Source: Rodentibacter genomosp. 1 (GTDB lineage: Bacteria > Pseudomonadota > Gammaproteobacteria > Enterobacterales > Pasteurellaceae). From it: a stretch of DNA of 64,000 bases. Below are positions 28,194 to 40,005 of the stretch, piece after piece. The notes beneath the pieces were generated by a model. That model saw only the letters and a list, made by a program, of their open reading frames with translations, was not told the DNA's origin and searched no databases. The translations under genes were made by a program, and so were the position numbers. The DNA is taken from NCBI RefSeq assembly GCF_001999285.1, contig NZ_MLHN01000008.1, forward strand, positions 62,001 to 126,000, given 5' to 3'. How positions within the stretch are numbered: position 1 is the first letter of the stretch; every line of letters starts with the position of its first letter.

Positions 28194-28354
28194 CCCCTCG
28201 CCCGCTTGCGGGAGAGGGAGGAGAAATCCGTAGGATTTCGGAGGGAGAGGGGAATGATAAAATCTCTGTAAAAAATGACCGCACTTCCCCTCTCTCTGAC
28301 GAAAATTGCCGAACGCAATTTCCGTCTGTCTCTCCCCCGCAAGCGGGTGAGAGG
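28194..28354. repeat. GC-rich nested inverted-repeat element between hisC and hisB
   Basis: Outer arms contain CCCGCTTGCGGGAGAG (28201-28216) and CTCCCCCGCAAGCGGG (28332-28347), each partly self-complementary. Inner arms are GGAGGGAGAGGGGAA and TTCCCCTCTCTC. Small hairpins AAATCCGTAGGATTT and AATTGCCGAACGCAATT sit between them, together with a USS at 28280. It looks like a mobile non-coding repeat placed in the operon. Confidence 0.7.
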
Positions 28355-28387
28355 ATTGATAACCACAGCAAAACATATAAGGAAAAA

Positions 28388-29479
28388 ATGATGCAACCTA
28401 CCCTTTTTATCGACCGTGATGGCACATTGATTGATGAACCGAAAACCGATTTCCAAATCGACAGCTTGGAAAAACTCAAATTTGAACCGAACGTGATACC
28501 AGCATTGCTAAAACTGCAAAAACGCTACCGCTTGGTGATGGTGAGTAATCAAGATGGCTTGGGGACGGCATCTTTCCCACAAGCAGATTTTGACAAGCCG
28601 CACAATGCAATGATGGCGTTGTTTAGCTCGCAAGGGATTGAATTTGATGAAGTGCTGATTTGCCCGCACAAGCCCGAAGATCAGTGTGCGTGCCGCAAGC
28701 CGAAAACCAAACTGTTGCAAAAATATATCGACAGAAATTTATTCGATCCTGACCGCTCTTTTGTGATTGGCGACCGTGCCACCGATGTACAATTAGCCGA
28801 AAATCTGGGGATTCGAGCGTTGCAATATCACCCAGAAAAACTGAACTGGGATCTGATTACGGAAAAATTGTTAGGCGAAGCGGTAACGAATATTGGCGAC
28901 CGCCTGCCACGCTATGCGATGGTTGAACGCAAAACCAAAGAAACGGACATCAAAGTGCAAGTGTGGCTGGACGAAACAGGTGTGAACGAAATCCGCACTG
29001 GCGTGGGCTTTTTCGACCATATGCTTGACCAAATCGCCACCCACGGCGGTTTCCGTATGAACATTTCTTGCAAAGGCGATTTGTGGATTGACGAACATCA
29101 CACTGTAGAAGATACGGCACTGGCACTCGGCACAGCGTTAAAACAAGCCATTGGTGACAAACGAGGTATTGCCCGCTTTGGTTTTGTACTGCCAATGGAC
29201 GAATGTAAAGCCCAATGTGCGTTGGATTTATCGGGTCGCCCGTTTATTAAATTCAAAGCAGAATTTAAACGGGATAAAGTTGGCGATTTTAGCACCGAAT
29301 TGACCGAACATTTTTTCCAATCTATCGCTTTCACCATGCTTGCCACCCTACACATCAAAGCCAAAGGCGATAACGACCACCACAAAATCGAAAGTTTGTT
29401 TAAAGTGTTTGGGAGAACCTTAAGACAGGCGATTAGGATTGAGGGGGAGGAGTTGCCGAGTAGTAAGGGTATTCTTTAA
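28388..29479 (+). CDS. hisB: bifunctional histidinol-phosphatase / imidazoleglycerol-phosphate dehydratase
   Basis: The protein has 363 residues in two domains. The N-terminal HAD phosphatase has [14 protein letters not shown] and the zinc loop [15 protein letters not shown]. The C-terminal dehydratase starts near residue 175, with [17 protein letters not shown] and [14 protein letters not shown], and later [13 protein letters not shown] for manganese binding. This fusion is usual in gammaproteobacteria. AAGGA precedes the ATGATG at 28388. Confidence 0.97.
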   Translation: MMQPTLFIDRDGTLIDEPKTDFQIDSLEKLKFEPNVIPALLKLQKRYRLVMVSNQDGLGTASFPQADFDKPHNAMMALFSSQGIEFDEVLICPHKPEDQCACRKPKTKLLQKYIDRNLFDPDRSFVIGDRATDVQLAENLGIRALQYHPEKLNWDLITEKLLGEAVTNIGDRLPRYAMVERKTKETDIKVQVWLDETGVNEIRTGVGFFDHMLDQIATHGGFRMNISCKGDLWIDEHHTVEDTALALGTALKQAIGDKRGIARFGFVLPMDECKAQCALDLSGRPFIKFKAEFKRDKVGDFSTELTEHFFQSIAFTMLATLHIKAKGDNDHHKIESLFKVFGRTLRQAIRIEGEELPSSKGIL

Positions 29480-29503
29480 TAGTAGTTCTGGAAATATCAT
29501 AAA

Positions 29504-30349
29504 ATGCTAAATAAACTAGATTATTGGCTTGTACATCATCCACTTAATCCTGAACTTCTAGGGATAAAACGCTTTATGGTGGAATTTTGGTTTTTCGGGT
29601 TAAAAGAAGCGAGAGCTTGTCTTTTTGCTGGGCTATTTTTTATCGTGATGTTTGCAATACCGAAAACAGGGTTATGGGGTATTCCCCGTTACGATGTTTT
29701 ACTAATTTTTGCCATCTTAGTACAAGCGGTAATGTTTTGGACAAAATTGGAAACTTTAGATGAAATAAAATCAATCACACTATTTCACCTAGTTGGATTT
29801 GCCCTAGAATACTTTAAAACATCAAGCAGTATTCAGTCTTGGACTTATCCTGATTTTGCCTATACCAAAATTGGTGGTGTACCTTTATTCACGGGGTTTA
29901 TGTATGCCGCTGTTGGTAGCTACATTATCCAAGCGTGGCGATTGTTTGATTTGAAAGTCAAAAGCCATCCGCCTTATAGGCTTTCAGCTTTAGTGGCTGT
30001 GTTGATTTATCTCAACTTTTTTACGCACCATTATATTGGCGATTATCGATGGTATTTAGCTGCTTTTGCAATGGGGTTATATGCACGTACTTATGTTTAT
30101 TTTACCCCTTACGACCGCAAACGTCGTATGTCACTATTGCTTGCTTTTGCGTTAATCGGCTTTTTTATTTGGTTGGCAGAGAATATCGGAACATTTATCG
30201 GTATTTGGCAATATCCTAACCAAATGGGAGCTTGGACGACCGTACATTTAGGTAAATGGGGGGCTTGGTCATTACTGATTGTAATGACGTTTACCATTGT
30301 GGCAAATTTAAAACATATTAAACAAACTATTCAGGTTTCTAGGGATTGA
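29504..30349 (+). CDS. DUF817 family integral membrane protein
   Basis: This 281-residue protein has about eight membrane helices. Conserved-looking stretches rich in aromatic and charged residues include FWFFGLKEARACLFAG, FALEYFKTSSSIQSWTYPD, GGVPLFTGFMYAAVGSYI and NIGTFIGIWQYPNQ, which fit DUF817. Its function is unknown. It lies 24 bases after hisB and 37 bases before hisH, inside the his operon although no histidine step needs it. An A. pleuropneumoniae-type USS is at 29722-29730. Confidence 0.8.
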   Translation: MLNKLDYWLVHHPLNPELLGIKRFMVEFWFFGLKEARACLFAGLFFIVMFAIPKTGLWGIPRYDVLLIFAILVQAVMFWTKLETLDEIKSITLFHLVGFALEYFKTSSSIQSWTYPDFAYTKIGGVPLFTGFMYAAVGSYIIQAWRLFDLKVKSHPPYRLSALVAVLIYLNFFTHHYIGDYRWYLAAFAMGLYARTYVYFTPYDRKRRMSLLLAFALIGFFIWLAENIGTFIGIWQYPNQMGAWTTVHLGKWGAWSLLIVMTFTIVANLKHIKQTIQVSRD

Positions 30350-30386
30350 TACCCATAAAATAGTAAGAATAGCAAGGAATAATATA

Positions 30387-30977
30387 ATGAAATTAGTCAT
30401 CATCGACACAGCTTGTGCCAATCTTTCTTCCGTCAAATTCGCTTTTGACCGATTGGGCTATGTGGCTGAGATCACAAGTGATCTCAATAAAATTAAAGCT
30501 GCCGATAAGCTGATTCTGCCCGGGGTAGGAACGGCAGTGGCCGCAATGAAAAACTTACAGGAGCGAGGGTTGATTGAGGTGATCCGAAATCTCACTCAAC
30601 CCGTGTTGGGCATTTGCTTGGGTATGCAGCTAATGACCGCTTTTTCCGAAGAAGGTAAGGTGAATACCCTGAACCTAATGCCAAGCCAAACGGTGTTAAT
30701 CCCTGATACAGGTTTGCCGTTGCCCCATATGGGCTGGAATAATGTGCGTTATGTAGAAGGTTGCCCACTGTTTGACGGCATTGAGCAAAATAGCCATTTC
30801 TATTTTGTGCATAGCTATGCGGTTAGCCCGAATGATAACACCATCGCCACCTGTCATTATGGTGTAGATTTTTCTGCAGCCATTGCCAAAGGCAATTTTT
30901 ACGGTGTGCAATTCCACCCTGAACGCTCGGGTAAGAATGGGGCGTTGTTGTTACGGAATTTTGTGGAAAAAATCTAG
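30387..30977 (+). CDS. hisH: imidazole glycerol phosphate synthase, glutaminase subunit
   Basis: This 196-residue class I glutamine amidotransferase supplies ammonia to HisF. The nucleophile cysteine is in PVLGICLGMQLM, and the His-Glu pair is in GVQFHPERSGKNG. It is separated from hisA by the IS200-like remnant, so HisH and HisF expression is no longer closely coupled. Confidence 0.96.
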   Translation: MKLVIIDTACANLSSVKFAFDRLGYVAEITSDLNKIKAADKLILPGVGTAVAAMKNLQERGLIEVIRNLTQPVLGICLGMQLMTAFSEEGKVNTLNLMPSQTVLIPDTGLPLPHMGWNNVRYVEGCPLFDGIEQNSHFYFVHSYAVSPNDNTIATCHYGVDFSAAIAKGNFYGVQFHPERSGKNGALLLRNFVEKI

Positions 30978-31029
30978 TTTTGTGATCTGGCTCGAAAAGT
31001 TGGAATGGTGTAGTTGCACGTTTTTTCCT

Positions 31030-33118
<2,089 letters not shown>

Positions 33119-33157
33119 TTTATGTGACTTTTTCAGAAATTTAGAGCAGGGGGACAA

Positions 33158-33709
33158 TTGAATAGGCTATTTGAATTAGAAATTATTCTATTAGTGGTTA
33201 TGTTGATTATGATCACTGTGTTGAGATTCATTAAAATAAGGGATAGAAAATATAAATATCCTGATTCAAAAAATAGTTTATCGTTAATTTCAAGTGCTAA
33301 TTTTTTCACAAAACCTCTAATGAATAGATCGGAATATAAGTTATTTCAACAAGTGAATAATTTATTGAATCAGCGATTTAAGCCTTACGGTTTTAGATTG
33401 TTTTCTCAGGTCTCAATGGGTGAATTTTTAGGCTGTGAAAATGATAAACATTTTAGTTTGATCAATAGTAAACGGGTTGATTTTTTAATTATTGATCGTC
33501 AGGGTAAACCTCTTATTGTGATTGAATATCAAGGTAGGGGACATTTTCAAGAAAATGCAGTGGAACGTGACGCAATTAAGAAAGAGGCCTGTAGGCAAGC
33601 TGGGGTTAATTATCTTGATATACCCGCTCACTATGATCAGATTTATATTGAAATTATTGCGAATCAATTAAAAAAATATTTAGAGATAAAAAATGAAAAA
33701 TATAATTAA
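33158..33709 (+). CDS. DUF2726 (PD-(D/E)XK nuclease-like) protein with membrane anchor
   Basis: This 183-residue protein starts at TTG 33158, preceded by AGGGGG. An N-terminal helix ([16 protein letters not shown]) suggests membrane anchoring. The rest fits DUF2726: [13 protein letters not shown], then [43 protein letters not shown]. The D...E-X-Q arrangement and the following K resemble a PD-(D/E)XK core with Gln in the usual Lys place. The function is unknown. It lies between hisF and hisIE and overlaps the hisIE start by 17 bases, so the two are translationally linked. Confidence 0.75.
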   Translation: MNRLFELEIILLVVMLIMITVLRFIKIRDRKYKYPDSKNSLSLISSANFFTKPLMNRSEYKLFQQVNNLLNQRFKPYGFRLFSQVSMGEFLGCENDKHFSLINSKRVDFLIIDRQGKPLIVIEYQGRGHFQENAVERDAIKKEACRQAGVNYLDIPAHYDQIYIEIIANQLKKYLEIKNEKYN

Positions 33710-34334
33710 CTGGCAGAAAATTAATGATTTACTCCCTGTTATTATTCAGCACGTTTATACAAACGAAGTATTAATGCTCGGTTATATGAACCCTGAAGCC
33801 TTAGAAAAAACCTTAAATGAAAAGCGGGTAACTTTTTATTCACGCACTAAGCAACGATTATGGACGAAGGGGGAAACCTCAGGCAATTTTCTCAATGTGG
33901 TAGATATGAGCCTTGATTGTGATAATGATACTTTGCTTATTTTGGTAAATCCGGTCGGGGCAACTTGCCATACGGGCGAGGAGAGTTGTTTTCATCGGTT
34001 TGAAAAGCAAGCTGTTGAAAATTGGACATGGTTTGCAAAATTAGAACGTGATCTTTTAGCACGAAAAACTGCAGATCCTGAGCATTCTTATACGGCAAAA
34101 CTTCATGCTAAAGGCACGAAAAAAATAGCCCAAAAGGTTGGAGAGGAAGGGGTTGAAACAGCCTTAGCCGCAATGGAGAAAGATTCTGAAGAACTTGTTA
34201 GTGAAGTGGCAGATTTGGTTTATCACTTAACGGTGTTGTTGCACCACCAAGAGCTGGAATGGCGTGATGTGATCGCAAAATTGCAAGAACGCCATCAAGG
34301 AATTGGTCTGCATCCGGAAGGTTCAAATAAATAA
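33693..34334 (+). CDS. hisI: bifunctional phosphoribosyl-AMP cyclohydrolase / phosphoribosyl-ATP pyrophosphatase
   Basis: This 213-residue fusion is also written hisIE. The N-terminal cyclohydrolase has [31 protein letters not shown], and the metal-binding DCDNDTLL with CHTGEESCF. The C-terminal pyrophosphatase has [14 protein letters not shown] and [14 protein letters not shown]. It is the last his gene, although it catalyses steps two and three. Its ATG lies inside the DUF2726 gene. Confidence 0.97.
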   Translation: MKNIINWQKINDLLPVIIQHVYTNEVLMLGYMNPEALEKTLNEKRVTFYSRTKQRLWTKGETSGNFLNVVDMSLDCDNDTLLILVNPVGATCHTGEESCFHRFEKQAVENWTWFAKLERDLLARKTADPEHSYTAKLHAKGTKKIAQKVGEEGVETALAAMEKDSEELVSEVADLVYHLTVLLHHQELEWRDVIAKLQERHQGIGLHPEGSNK

Positions 34335-34401
34335 GCTGTCGAAGCATCTACGTTATGTTACAATCCACGCCGGTGTTAATTGAAGTAAAAAGGCAAATAT
34401 T

Positions 34402-34545
34402 ATGAAAAAATTACTACTCGTTGTTATTGGTGCATTGATCATTTCAGCTTGTGCGAATAAAGATGTGTATTTCAATGGATCGGAAGGTTCTCACTCAGGT
34501 ATGAAATTTGACAAAGACACCCGTCATTGGGGAGTAAATCGTTAA
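34402..34545 (+). CDS. small lipoprotein
   Basis: This 47-residue protein has a lipoprotein signal MKKLLLVVIGALIISAC, with lipobox ISAC and Cys at residue 17. The mature part (ANKDVYFNGSEGSHSGMKFD...) is hydrophilic and only about 30 residues. AAAGG precedes the ATG. It lies 67 bases after hisI and before a terminator. No family was recognised; the Asp-free +2 position (Ala) predicts outer-membrane sorting. Confidence 0.72.
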   Translation: MKKLLLVVIGALIISACANKDVYFNGSEGSHSGMKFDKDTRHWGVNR

Positions 34546-34555
34546 TTCTATCTTT

Positions 34556-34587
34556 CAAAGTGCGGTCAGAATTGACCGCACTTTTTC
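34556..34587. terminator. inverted USS pair terminator
   Basis: AAAGTGCGGTCA and TGACCGCACTTT form a 12-bp stem with a short loop, followed by TTCTTT. Both arms are complete USS cores. It separates the his region from the converging scrB. Confidence 0.88.
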
Positions 34588-34663
34588 TTTAACGAGGCAT
34601 GATGTGTTATGTCTTGCAAAAGTTAATTTTCCCTTCGGGTATTTTCAACATTGCAGCGTTTTG

Positions 34664-36118
34664 TTAAATATATTGAATTGGTTTTGGATAACCAATTTCA
34701 GTGGTTAATGCTCGATCTGCGATCACCATATCTTCACGCTTTTCAATAAAGAATCTTGAGGTCATGGCTTTTTCACCATCATTTAAGAAAATTTCTACAA
34801 TTGAACGATCAAAGAAAATTTCTACGGTGCGAAGTTCATGGATTTCACAATAGCGTTGCTCACCAAATGTCCTCATTAATTCCGTTTGTGCCGACTGACT
34901 GCGATCCAAACAAACTAAGCCATTTTCATAGGATAAGGTCAGTGTTTCACCTTTTTCATTGGTGAAGAAAGACAAGTTGAACGGCTGATTTTCTGCATCA
35001 AATTTTAAATAGGTACGATCTAAATGTTCAATCCTGGTTTTTTCTTGCAGGGATTGTGTGGAAAGTGCGGTCATATTTTCATAAATTTTAGCAATAGGAC
35101 GTTGATATAAGCGATTATTTTCAATACGCACTTCTCGTGGCAGGGTGAGAGCAGAATGCCATTTGAATTTATCTGTTGGGTAAGTTAAATCCGGTAAGCC
35201 AATCCAGCCAAACATGATGGTATTTGCTTTATTTTCTAAACCGGCAAAGGTTTGAGGGGCATAGAAATCAAAACCTTGATCGAGTTCAGCGATATGTTCA
35301 GCTTCTAGTACATTGCCTGTTAATTGCCCCATTGCATAAGTCGCATGATAGTTATTTTGGAATTGATAGTCTTCACGATCTTTACCTTGTGGCGACCAAA
35401 TAAAAATATCTTTATCCGCTAATTTTAGTAAGTCCGGACATTCCCACATAAATACATTGTGATTATTAAAGGCTGGAATAGACAGTTCACCAATTAAGCG
35501 TGGTGTATCGTCTAAGTGATCCATTTCAAAAATAATTGCTGTACCGGTAAGATTTTCCCGTTGTGCACCACAAACAAAACGAATTTTCCCTTCTTTTGTT
35601 AAATAAGGTTTGGGATCGCGTACATGTTCTGTATAACCTTTTGGGGCCCATTCGATTAATGGGCGTTTGCTAAGTAATCTGCCATATAAATCAAAAATTG
35701 CTAGATTTTGATAAGGCACACGTTGATTATCCGTTGTGCGGCGAGTATTGCCGGTGTAGAACATGGCTAATTTATCGCCGACTTTTAATGCACCGCCGGA
35801 ATAACAACCATGGGATTCAAATAATTCACAAGGAATTAAATTATCGGCGGTTTGGTAAGTTTGGAAATCATGGGTGATGAAATGTTTCCAATGTTTCATA
35901 CCATGTATGGCATCGAAAGGAAACCATTGATAAAAAAGGTGATATTTTTCGCCATCAAAAATAAGTCCATTCGGATCGTTTAGCAGTCCGGTGGGGGGCG
36001 CAAGATGATAAGTCGGGTAGAAATATTTATCACTCTCGACTGTTTTACGTATCGTATCAAGTTCACCTTGTTCTGCTGCAAGAATACTTTTGTATTTGCC
36101 GTTATTGAAAATAATCAT
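34664..36118 (-). CDS. scrB: sucrose-6-phosphate hydrolase (GH32)
   Basis: This 484-residue invertase-family enzyme cleaves sucrose-6-phosphate. The nucleophile motif is GLLNDPNGLIF, the transition-state stabiliser RDP is in EHVRDPKPYL, and the acid/base is in FMWECPDLLKL. A C-terminal beta-sandwich with VEIFFDRSIVEIFLNDGE follows. The start at 36118 has AGGAC upstream; the longer frame to 36145 overlaps the GST gene. No sucrose PTS gene is in the window. Confidence 0.9.
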   Translation of the reverse strand: MIIFNNGKYKSILAAEQGELDTIRKTVESDKYFYPTYHLAPPTGLLNDPNGLIFDGEKYHLFYQWFPFDAIHGMKHWKHFITHDFQTYQTADNLIPCELFESHGCYSGGALKVGDKLAMFYTGNTRRTTDNQRVPYQNLAIFDLYGRLLSKRPLIEWAPKGYTEHVRDPKPYLTKEGKIRFVCGAQRENLTGTAIIFEMDHLDDTPRLIGELSIPAFNNHNVFMWECPDLLKLADKDIFIWSPQGKDREDYQFQNNYHATYAMGQLTGNVLEAEHIAELDQGFDFYAPQTFAGLENKANTIMFGWIGLPDLTYPTDKFKWHSALTLPREVRIENNRLYQRPIAKIYENMTALSTQSLQEKTRIEHLDRTYLKFDAENQPFNLSFFTNEKGETLTLSYENGLVCLDRSQSAQTELMRTFGEQRYCEIHELRTVEIFFDRSIVEIFLNDGEKAMTSRFFIEKREDMVIADRALTTEIGYPKPIQYI

Positions 36119-36125
36119 TGTTGTC

Positions 36126-36737
36126 CTATTTTGGGTAAGTTTCATTTAAACAAGTATAGCGAGCGTTCATTTTCTCCGCCCATGATTTTAATGATCCCAT
36201 AAGGGAATGTTTTGTGGCGTAGGTCCAATCATTACGGAAGAGTAGAAAATCAATCGCACAGACTGCATTGAGCGTACCGATATTGAGCGCTTCACCGAAT
36301 AAATCAATGGATTTTTGAATCGCGATGAGACTTTGTTCCGTTCGTTGGAAAATTTGTTGATGGCGTTCTAGCCACCATTCAGACTGAGGGCGTAGGCGTT
36401 TTTCCGGTATAACGGATATTTCATTTTCTAAAATCCCATCGGCTAAATAATGTAAGCAAAGAATTTGCCAACGTTGCTCCCCTTCGTCATAAAGTGAAGG
36501 TTGTGAACCTAAATGATCGAGATATTCTGCAATTAGCGAACTGTTATATAACCATTCACCATTTGCCATTTGAAGTGCAGGTAAACGCCCAAGAGGGTTG
36601 GCTTGGTTATGTGGGGAATGTTTATCCATTCCACTTGTTGCTTGTAATAATTCAATTTGATTTTGTAATTGGTGATAAGAAATGACACTGCGTACTTTTC
36701 GAGCATAGGGGCTGGAATCGGAATACCATAGTTTCAT
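36126..36737 (-). CDS. glutathione S-transferase family protein
   Basis: The protein has 203 residues. The N-terminal thioredoxin-like domain has MKLWYSDSSPYARKVRSVIS, LGRLPALQMANGEWLYNSSLIAEYLD, matching YibF-like GSTs where Ser replaces the usual cysteine. The C-terminal domain is helical. The substrate is unknown. It ends 7 bases before the scrB start and starts 65 bases after scrK, so it is embedded in the sucrose genes. Confidence 0.88.
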   Translation of the reverse strand: MKLWYSDSSPYARKVRSVISYHQLQNQIELLQATSGMDKHSPHNQANPLGRLPALQMANGEWLYNSSLIAEYLDHLGSQPSLYDEGEQRWQILCLHYLADGILENEISVIPEKRLRPQSEWWLERHQQIFQRTEQSLIAIQKSIDLFGEALNIGTLNAVCAIDFLLFRNDWTYATKHSLMGSLKSWAEKMNARYTCLNETYPK

Positions 36738-36802
36738 AAAATACCTTCATTTATGACCGCACTTAATGGAAAGGTGTGTGAAATAAATTCACACACTTTG
36801 GA

Positions 36803-37729
36803 TTAATTTGCCAAAAATTCAGCCAATTGTGATTTATTTGGCAAAGCAGACATTGCACCTTTTGCTGTTGTTGCCAATGCGCCGCAAGCATTCGCTTGTC
36901 GTATAATTTTCACCAACACATCATTGTCTTTCCAATTTGGGTGTTGAGAAAGACCGGCTAATAATCCGCCGACAAAGGCATCGCCCGCTCCGGTGGTATC
37001 AACGGGTTTTAACGCTTTGCCCACAACGACATCTTTTTTTCCGGCAAGATGGTATAAAGCCCCGTCTTTTCCTAGGGTGACGATAATGAGTTTTTCTGGA
37101 TAAAGTGCGGTGATTTTTTCAAAGGCTTTATCAAGGCTGTCGCTATCGGTTAAAAGTGTAAGCTCTTCTTCGGAGAATTTTAATACATCTGCTAACGCCA
37201 CGGCATCCATCACAACTCTTTTCATTTCCTCTAGGCTAGACCATAAAGATTCTCGTAAATTGGGATCGAAAGAGAAGAACCCGCCCGCCACTTTAATGCG
37301 GCGGATTGCTTCAAAGGTCGCCTCACGAGAGGGATTATTAATCAAGGCGATAGAACAACAGTGTAGCCATTCACCACTTTGAAAAGGAGGCAAATCGGTT
37401 GTTTGTAAGAATTGATCTGCACTTGGATTGACCATAAACGTGAAACTGCGTTCACCATTATCCAATCCGACCACCACAGTTGAGGTGCGGTGTTGTGGAT
37501 CTAGAATCATATGTGTGGTATCTACATTTTCAGCGTTTAAGGTATCTTGCATAAATTGCCCGAGGGGATCTTTTCCTACTCGACCAATAAAAGCACTTTC
37601 GCTCCCTAAACGAGCAACGCCCACCGCAACATTTGCCGGTGCACCGCCTGCACAACGTAAGTAATGATTTTCGCCGTCAGGAATGAGGTCCACCACGGCA
37701 TCACCGGTTACCCAAATTTTTTGACTCAT
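36803..37729 (-). CDS. scrK: fructokinase (PfkB family)
   Basis: This 308-residue sugar kinase phosphorylates the fructose released by ScrB. The N terminus reads IWVTGDAVVDLIPDG, with CAGGAPANVAVGVARLG, and the ATP/catalytic motif is DTTGAGDAFVGGLLAG near residue 250. The ATG at 37729 follows GAGGAAAT; the upstream ATG at 37795 has no ribosome site and adds non-homologous residues. It is first in scrK-GST-scrB. Confidence 0.9.
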   Translation of the reverse strand: MSQKIWVTGDAVVDLIPDGENHYLRCAGGAPANVAVGVARLGSESAFIGRVGKDPLGQFMQDTLNAENVDTTHMILDPQHRTSTVVVGLDNGERSFTFMVNPSADQFLQTTDLPPFQSGEWLHCCSIALINNPSREATFEAIRRIKVAGGFFSFDPNLRESLWSSLEEMKRVVMDAVALADVLKFSEEELTLLTDSDSLDKAFEKITALYPEKLIIVTLGKDGALYHLAGKKDVVVGKALKPVDTTGAGDAFVGGLLAGLSQHPNWKDNDVLVKIIRQANACGALATTAKGAMSALPNKSQLAEFLAN

Positions 37730-37814
37730 CGTATTTCCTCTTTCTAATGAAGCGCCTCTTATTATCCATTGGATAGGAAATGGATTTTTCAGCACTTACT
37801 CATATAATTTATCT

Positions 37815-37848
37815 TAAAAAATAACCGCACTTTTAAGCCAAGCGCGGT
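37815..37848 (-). terminator. tyrS terminator from a degenerate USS pair
   Basis: On the minus strand ACCGCGCTT and AAGTGCGGT pair with one mismatch and are followed by TTATTTTTT. One arm keeps the USS core. Confidence 0.65.
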
Positions 37849-37867
37849 CAGTTTTGCTGTGTTTTGA

Positions 37868-39055
37868 TTATTCTACTGTTACACGTGCAAATTTTCGTTT
37901 ACCCACTTGGTAAACATTTGTGCCTGTTGGCGCGTTTTCTTTGACATTATCAATTTTTTCACCATTGATTTTTACGCCACCTTGCTGTGCAGAACGAATC
38001 GCTTCAGAAGTGGAGGGTACTAAACCTGCTTCTTTTAATAATGTCGCTAAACCTATTTCAGCATTAAAGGTAAATTCAGGCATTTCATCCGGCATTGCGC
38101 CTTTTTGGAAACGGTTGATAAATTCTTGTTCTGCCGCATTGGCCGCTGCTTCATCGTGGAAACGGGCAATTAATTCTTTCGCCAGTAAAATTTTCACATC
38201 ACGAGGATTTTTGCCATTTTTCACATCGACTTTTAATTGCTCAATTTCAGTTAATGGACGGAATGAAAGCAAATTGTACCAATCCCACATTAACTCATCG
38301 GAAATAGACATGACTTTGCCGAACATATCATTTGGCACATCTGTCACACCGATATAGTTTCCAAGGGATTTTGACATTTTTTTCTCTCCGTCTAAGCCCA
38401 CAAGTAACGGCATGGTGATAGCCACTTGCGGTTTTTTACCGGCTGATTTTTGTAATTCACGACCCACTAATAAATTGAATTTTTGATCCGTACCGCCAAG
38501 TTCCACATCGGCATCAAGAGCCACGGAATCATGCCCCTGTAATAGGGGATAAATAAATTCATGAATCGCAATGGGTTGGTTATTGGTAAAGCGTTTTTTG
38601 AAATCATCACGCTCAAGCATACGGGCAACGGTGTAATTGCTCGCAAGGCGAATCATCCCTTCCGTACCTAATTGACCCAACCATTCGGAATTGAAAACGA
38701 TTTTGGTTTTTTGTGGATCAAGAATTTTGAAAATTTGTTCTTTATAGGTTTCCGCATTGCGTAATACATCTTCACGACTAAGGGGAGGGCGGGTAGTGTT
38801 TTTTCCAGAAGGATCGCCCACCATACCGGTAAAATCACCGATTAAGAAATAAACATCGTGACCGAATTGTTGAAATTGGCGTAGTTTATTGAGCACAACG
38901 GTATGCCCTAAGTGAATATCCGGTGCAGTAGGATCGGCACCTAATTTTACTTTTAACGGACGATTTTCTTTGAGTTTTTCAATTAAATCTGCTTCAGAAA
39001 GAATTTCATCAGTGCCACGTTTAAGCTCTGAGAGAACAGTATTAATATCAGTCAT
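37868..39055 (-). CDS. tyrS: tyrosyl-tRNA synthetase
   Basis: This 395-residue class I synthetase has the HIGH-type motif in [18 protein letters not shown] and KMSKS in [16 protein letters not shown]-terminal S4-like domain ends in [18 protein letters not shown]. It is of the TyrRS-Z type, with the KMSKS variant common in these bacteria. A possible Fur-like site lies upstream. Confidence 0.97.
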   Translation of the reverse strand: MTDINTVLSELKRGTDEILSEADLIEKLKENRPLKVKLGADPTAPDIHLGHTVVLNKLRQFQQFGHDVYFLIGDFTGMVGDPSGKNTTRPPLSREDVLRNAETYKEQIFKILDPQKTKIVFNSEWLGQLGTEGMIRLASNYTVARMLERDDFKKRFTNNQPIAIHEFIYPLLQGHDSVALDADVELGGTDQKFNLLVGRELQKSAGKKPQVAITMPLLVGLDGEKKMSKSLGNYIGVTDVPNDMFGKVMSISDELMWDWYNLLSFRPLTEIEQLKVDVKNGKNPRDVKILLAKELIARFHDEAAANAAEQEFINRFQKGAMPDEMPEFTFNAEIGLATLLKEAGLVPSTSEAIRSAQQGGVKINGEKIDNVKENAPTGTNVYQVGKRKFARVTVE

Positions 39056-39117
39056 TGTTTATTTCCTAATTATCATTTTGAAGTGCTTTATTATAGGGAA
39101 TCTAAAAGATTTGTGAA

Positions 39118-39149
39118 TAAAAAAAAAGCCTATTTGTGGGGAAATAGGC
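39118..39149 (-). terminator. sfsA terminator
   Basis: On the minus strand GCCTATTT and AAATAGGC pair around CCCCAC and are followed by nine Ts. It isolates tyrS from sfsA. Confidence 0.85.
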
Positions 39150-39218
39150 GGGAATGTTGGAGTGATTATCGCTGAGTGTTTTTTATGAAACCAGCTTGTT
39201 GTTATTGGAATGATTAGA

Positions 39219-39233
39219 TGATAATTGTTATCA
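39219..39233. promoter_or_regulatory. possible Fur-type site
   Basis: TGATAAT-T-GTTATCA is a 7-1-7 palindrome with one mismatch, close to the Fur unit TGATAAT-n-ATTATCA. It lies between the sfsA terminator and the sfsA stop, about 165 bases upstream of tyrS. No iron gene is adjacent, so the role is doubtful. Confidence 0.3.
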
Positions 39234-39276
39234 ATAATGTTGTCAATAACTAAATGAAAATAATTATCAAATTTTA

Positions 39277-39993
39277 TTATTTCATATAAGGCACAGATTC
39301 TGTCAATGAAAGTGCGGTAGGAATCCCCCCTGAAATTTTAAATTCACCGGCGTAAGCATAAGCTTCTACGCCTTGTTCTATCGCATCTTTTAACAATTTA
39401 TCATACTCGGGATCGATATATTCAGCGATTTTAAAACGATCAAATCCATTATGCAGACCGGCAAACAGTACTACGGCACGATGTCCTTGTTTTTTCATTG
39501 CCAATAATTCTCGTACGTGTTTTTGCCCTCGGGTCGTAACGGCATCGGGGAACATTCCAAGGCTGCCTTTCACTAATGTGATAGATTTCACTTCTACATA
39601 GCAATCGGGCAGACCTTCGCCTTTGAGTAAGAAATCAATACGGCTATTTTCTTCCCCGTATTTGACTTCAGGATAAAATTCATCGTACATCGGTAACTCT
39701 TTAATTTGTTTATTTTGTAATGCTTCAAATACCAGTTGATTAGAGCGATGGGTGTTAATACAGCATAGTTGTCCGTTAGCCAGTTGGGTCAGTTCCCATG
39801 AATGGGGATATTTTCTTGTCTGACTATCGGAATGGGAATACCAAACGGTATCCCCTTTCTCTCCACAGCCTGTCATTGCCCCAGTGTTGGCACAGTGAAT
39901 CGTCATTACTTCGCCATTAGGTAACTCTATATCGGCAAGGAAACGTTTGTAGCGGCGAATGAGTTTTGCAGATTGGAGTGCTGGAAGTTGCAT
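39277..39993 (-). CDS. sfsA: SfsA family DNA/RNA-binding nuclease-like protein
   Basis: This 238-residue protein starts [16 protein letters not shown], an OB-like domain, with [11 protein letters not shown] next. The second part has the PD-(D/E)XK-like pattern RIDFLL...[13 protein letters not shown]. coli SfsA was found as a multicopy stimulator of maltose fermentation. It starts 12 bases after the melR-like gene's stop on the same strand and may be co-transcribed with it. Confidence 0.93.
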   Translation of the reverse strand: MQLPALQSAKLIRRYKRFLADIELPNGEVMTIHCANTGAMTGCGEKGDTVWYSHSDSQTRKYPHSWELTQLANGQLCCINTHRSNQLVFEALQNKQIKELPMYDEFYPEVKYGEENSRIDFLLKGEGLPDCYVEVKSITLVKGSLGMFPDAVTTRGQKHVRELLAMKKQGHRAVVLFAGLHNGFDRFKIAEYIDPEYDKLLKDAIEQGVEAYAYAGEFKISGGIPTALSLTESVPYMK

Positions 39994-40005
39994 AATATTC
40001 CTTAT

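Noticed and set aside
33158-33709. DUF2726 protein as a restriction enzyme
   Set aside because: No methylase or specificity subunit is adjacent, and the active-site Lys position holds Gln; only nuclease-like fold is claimed.
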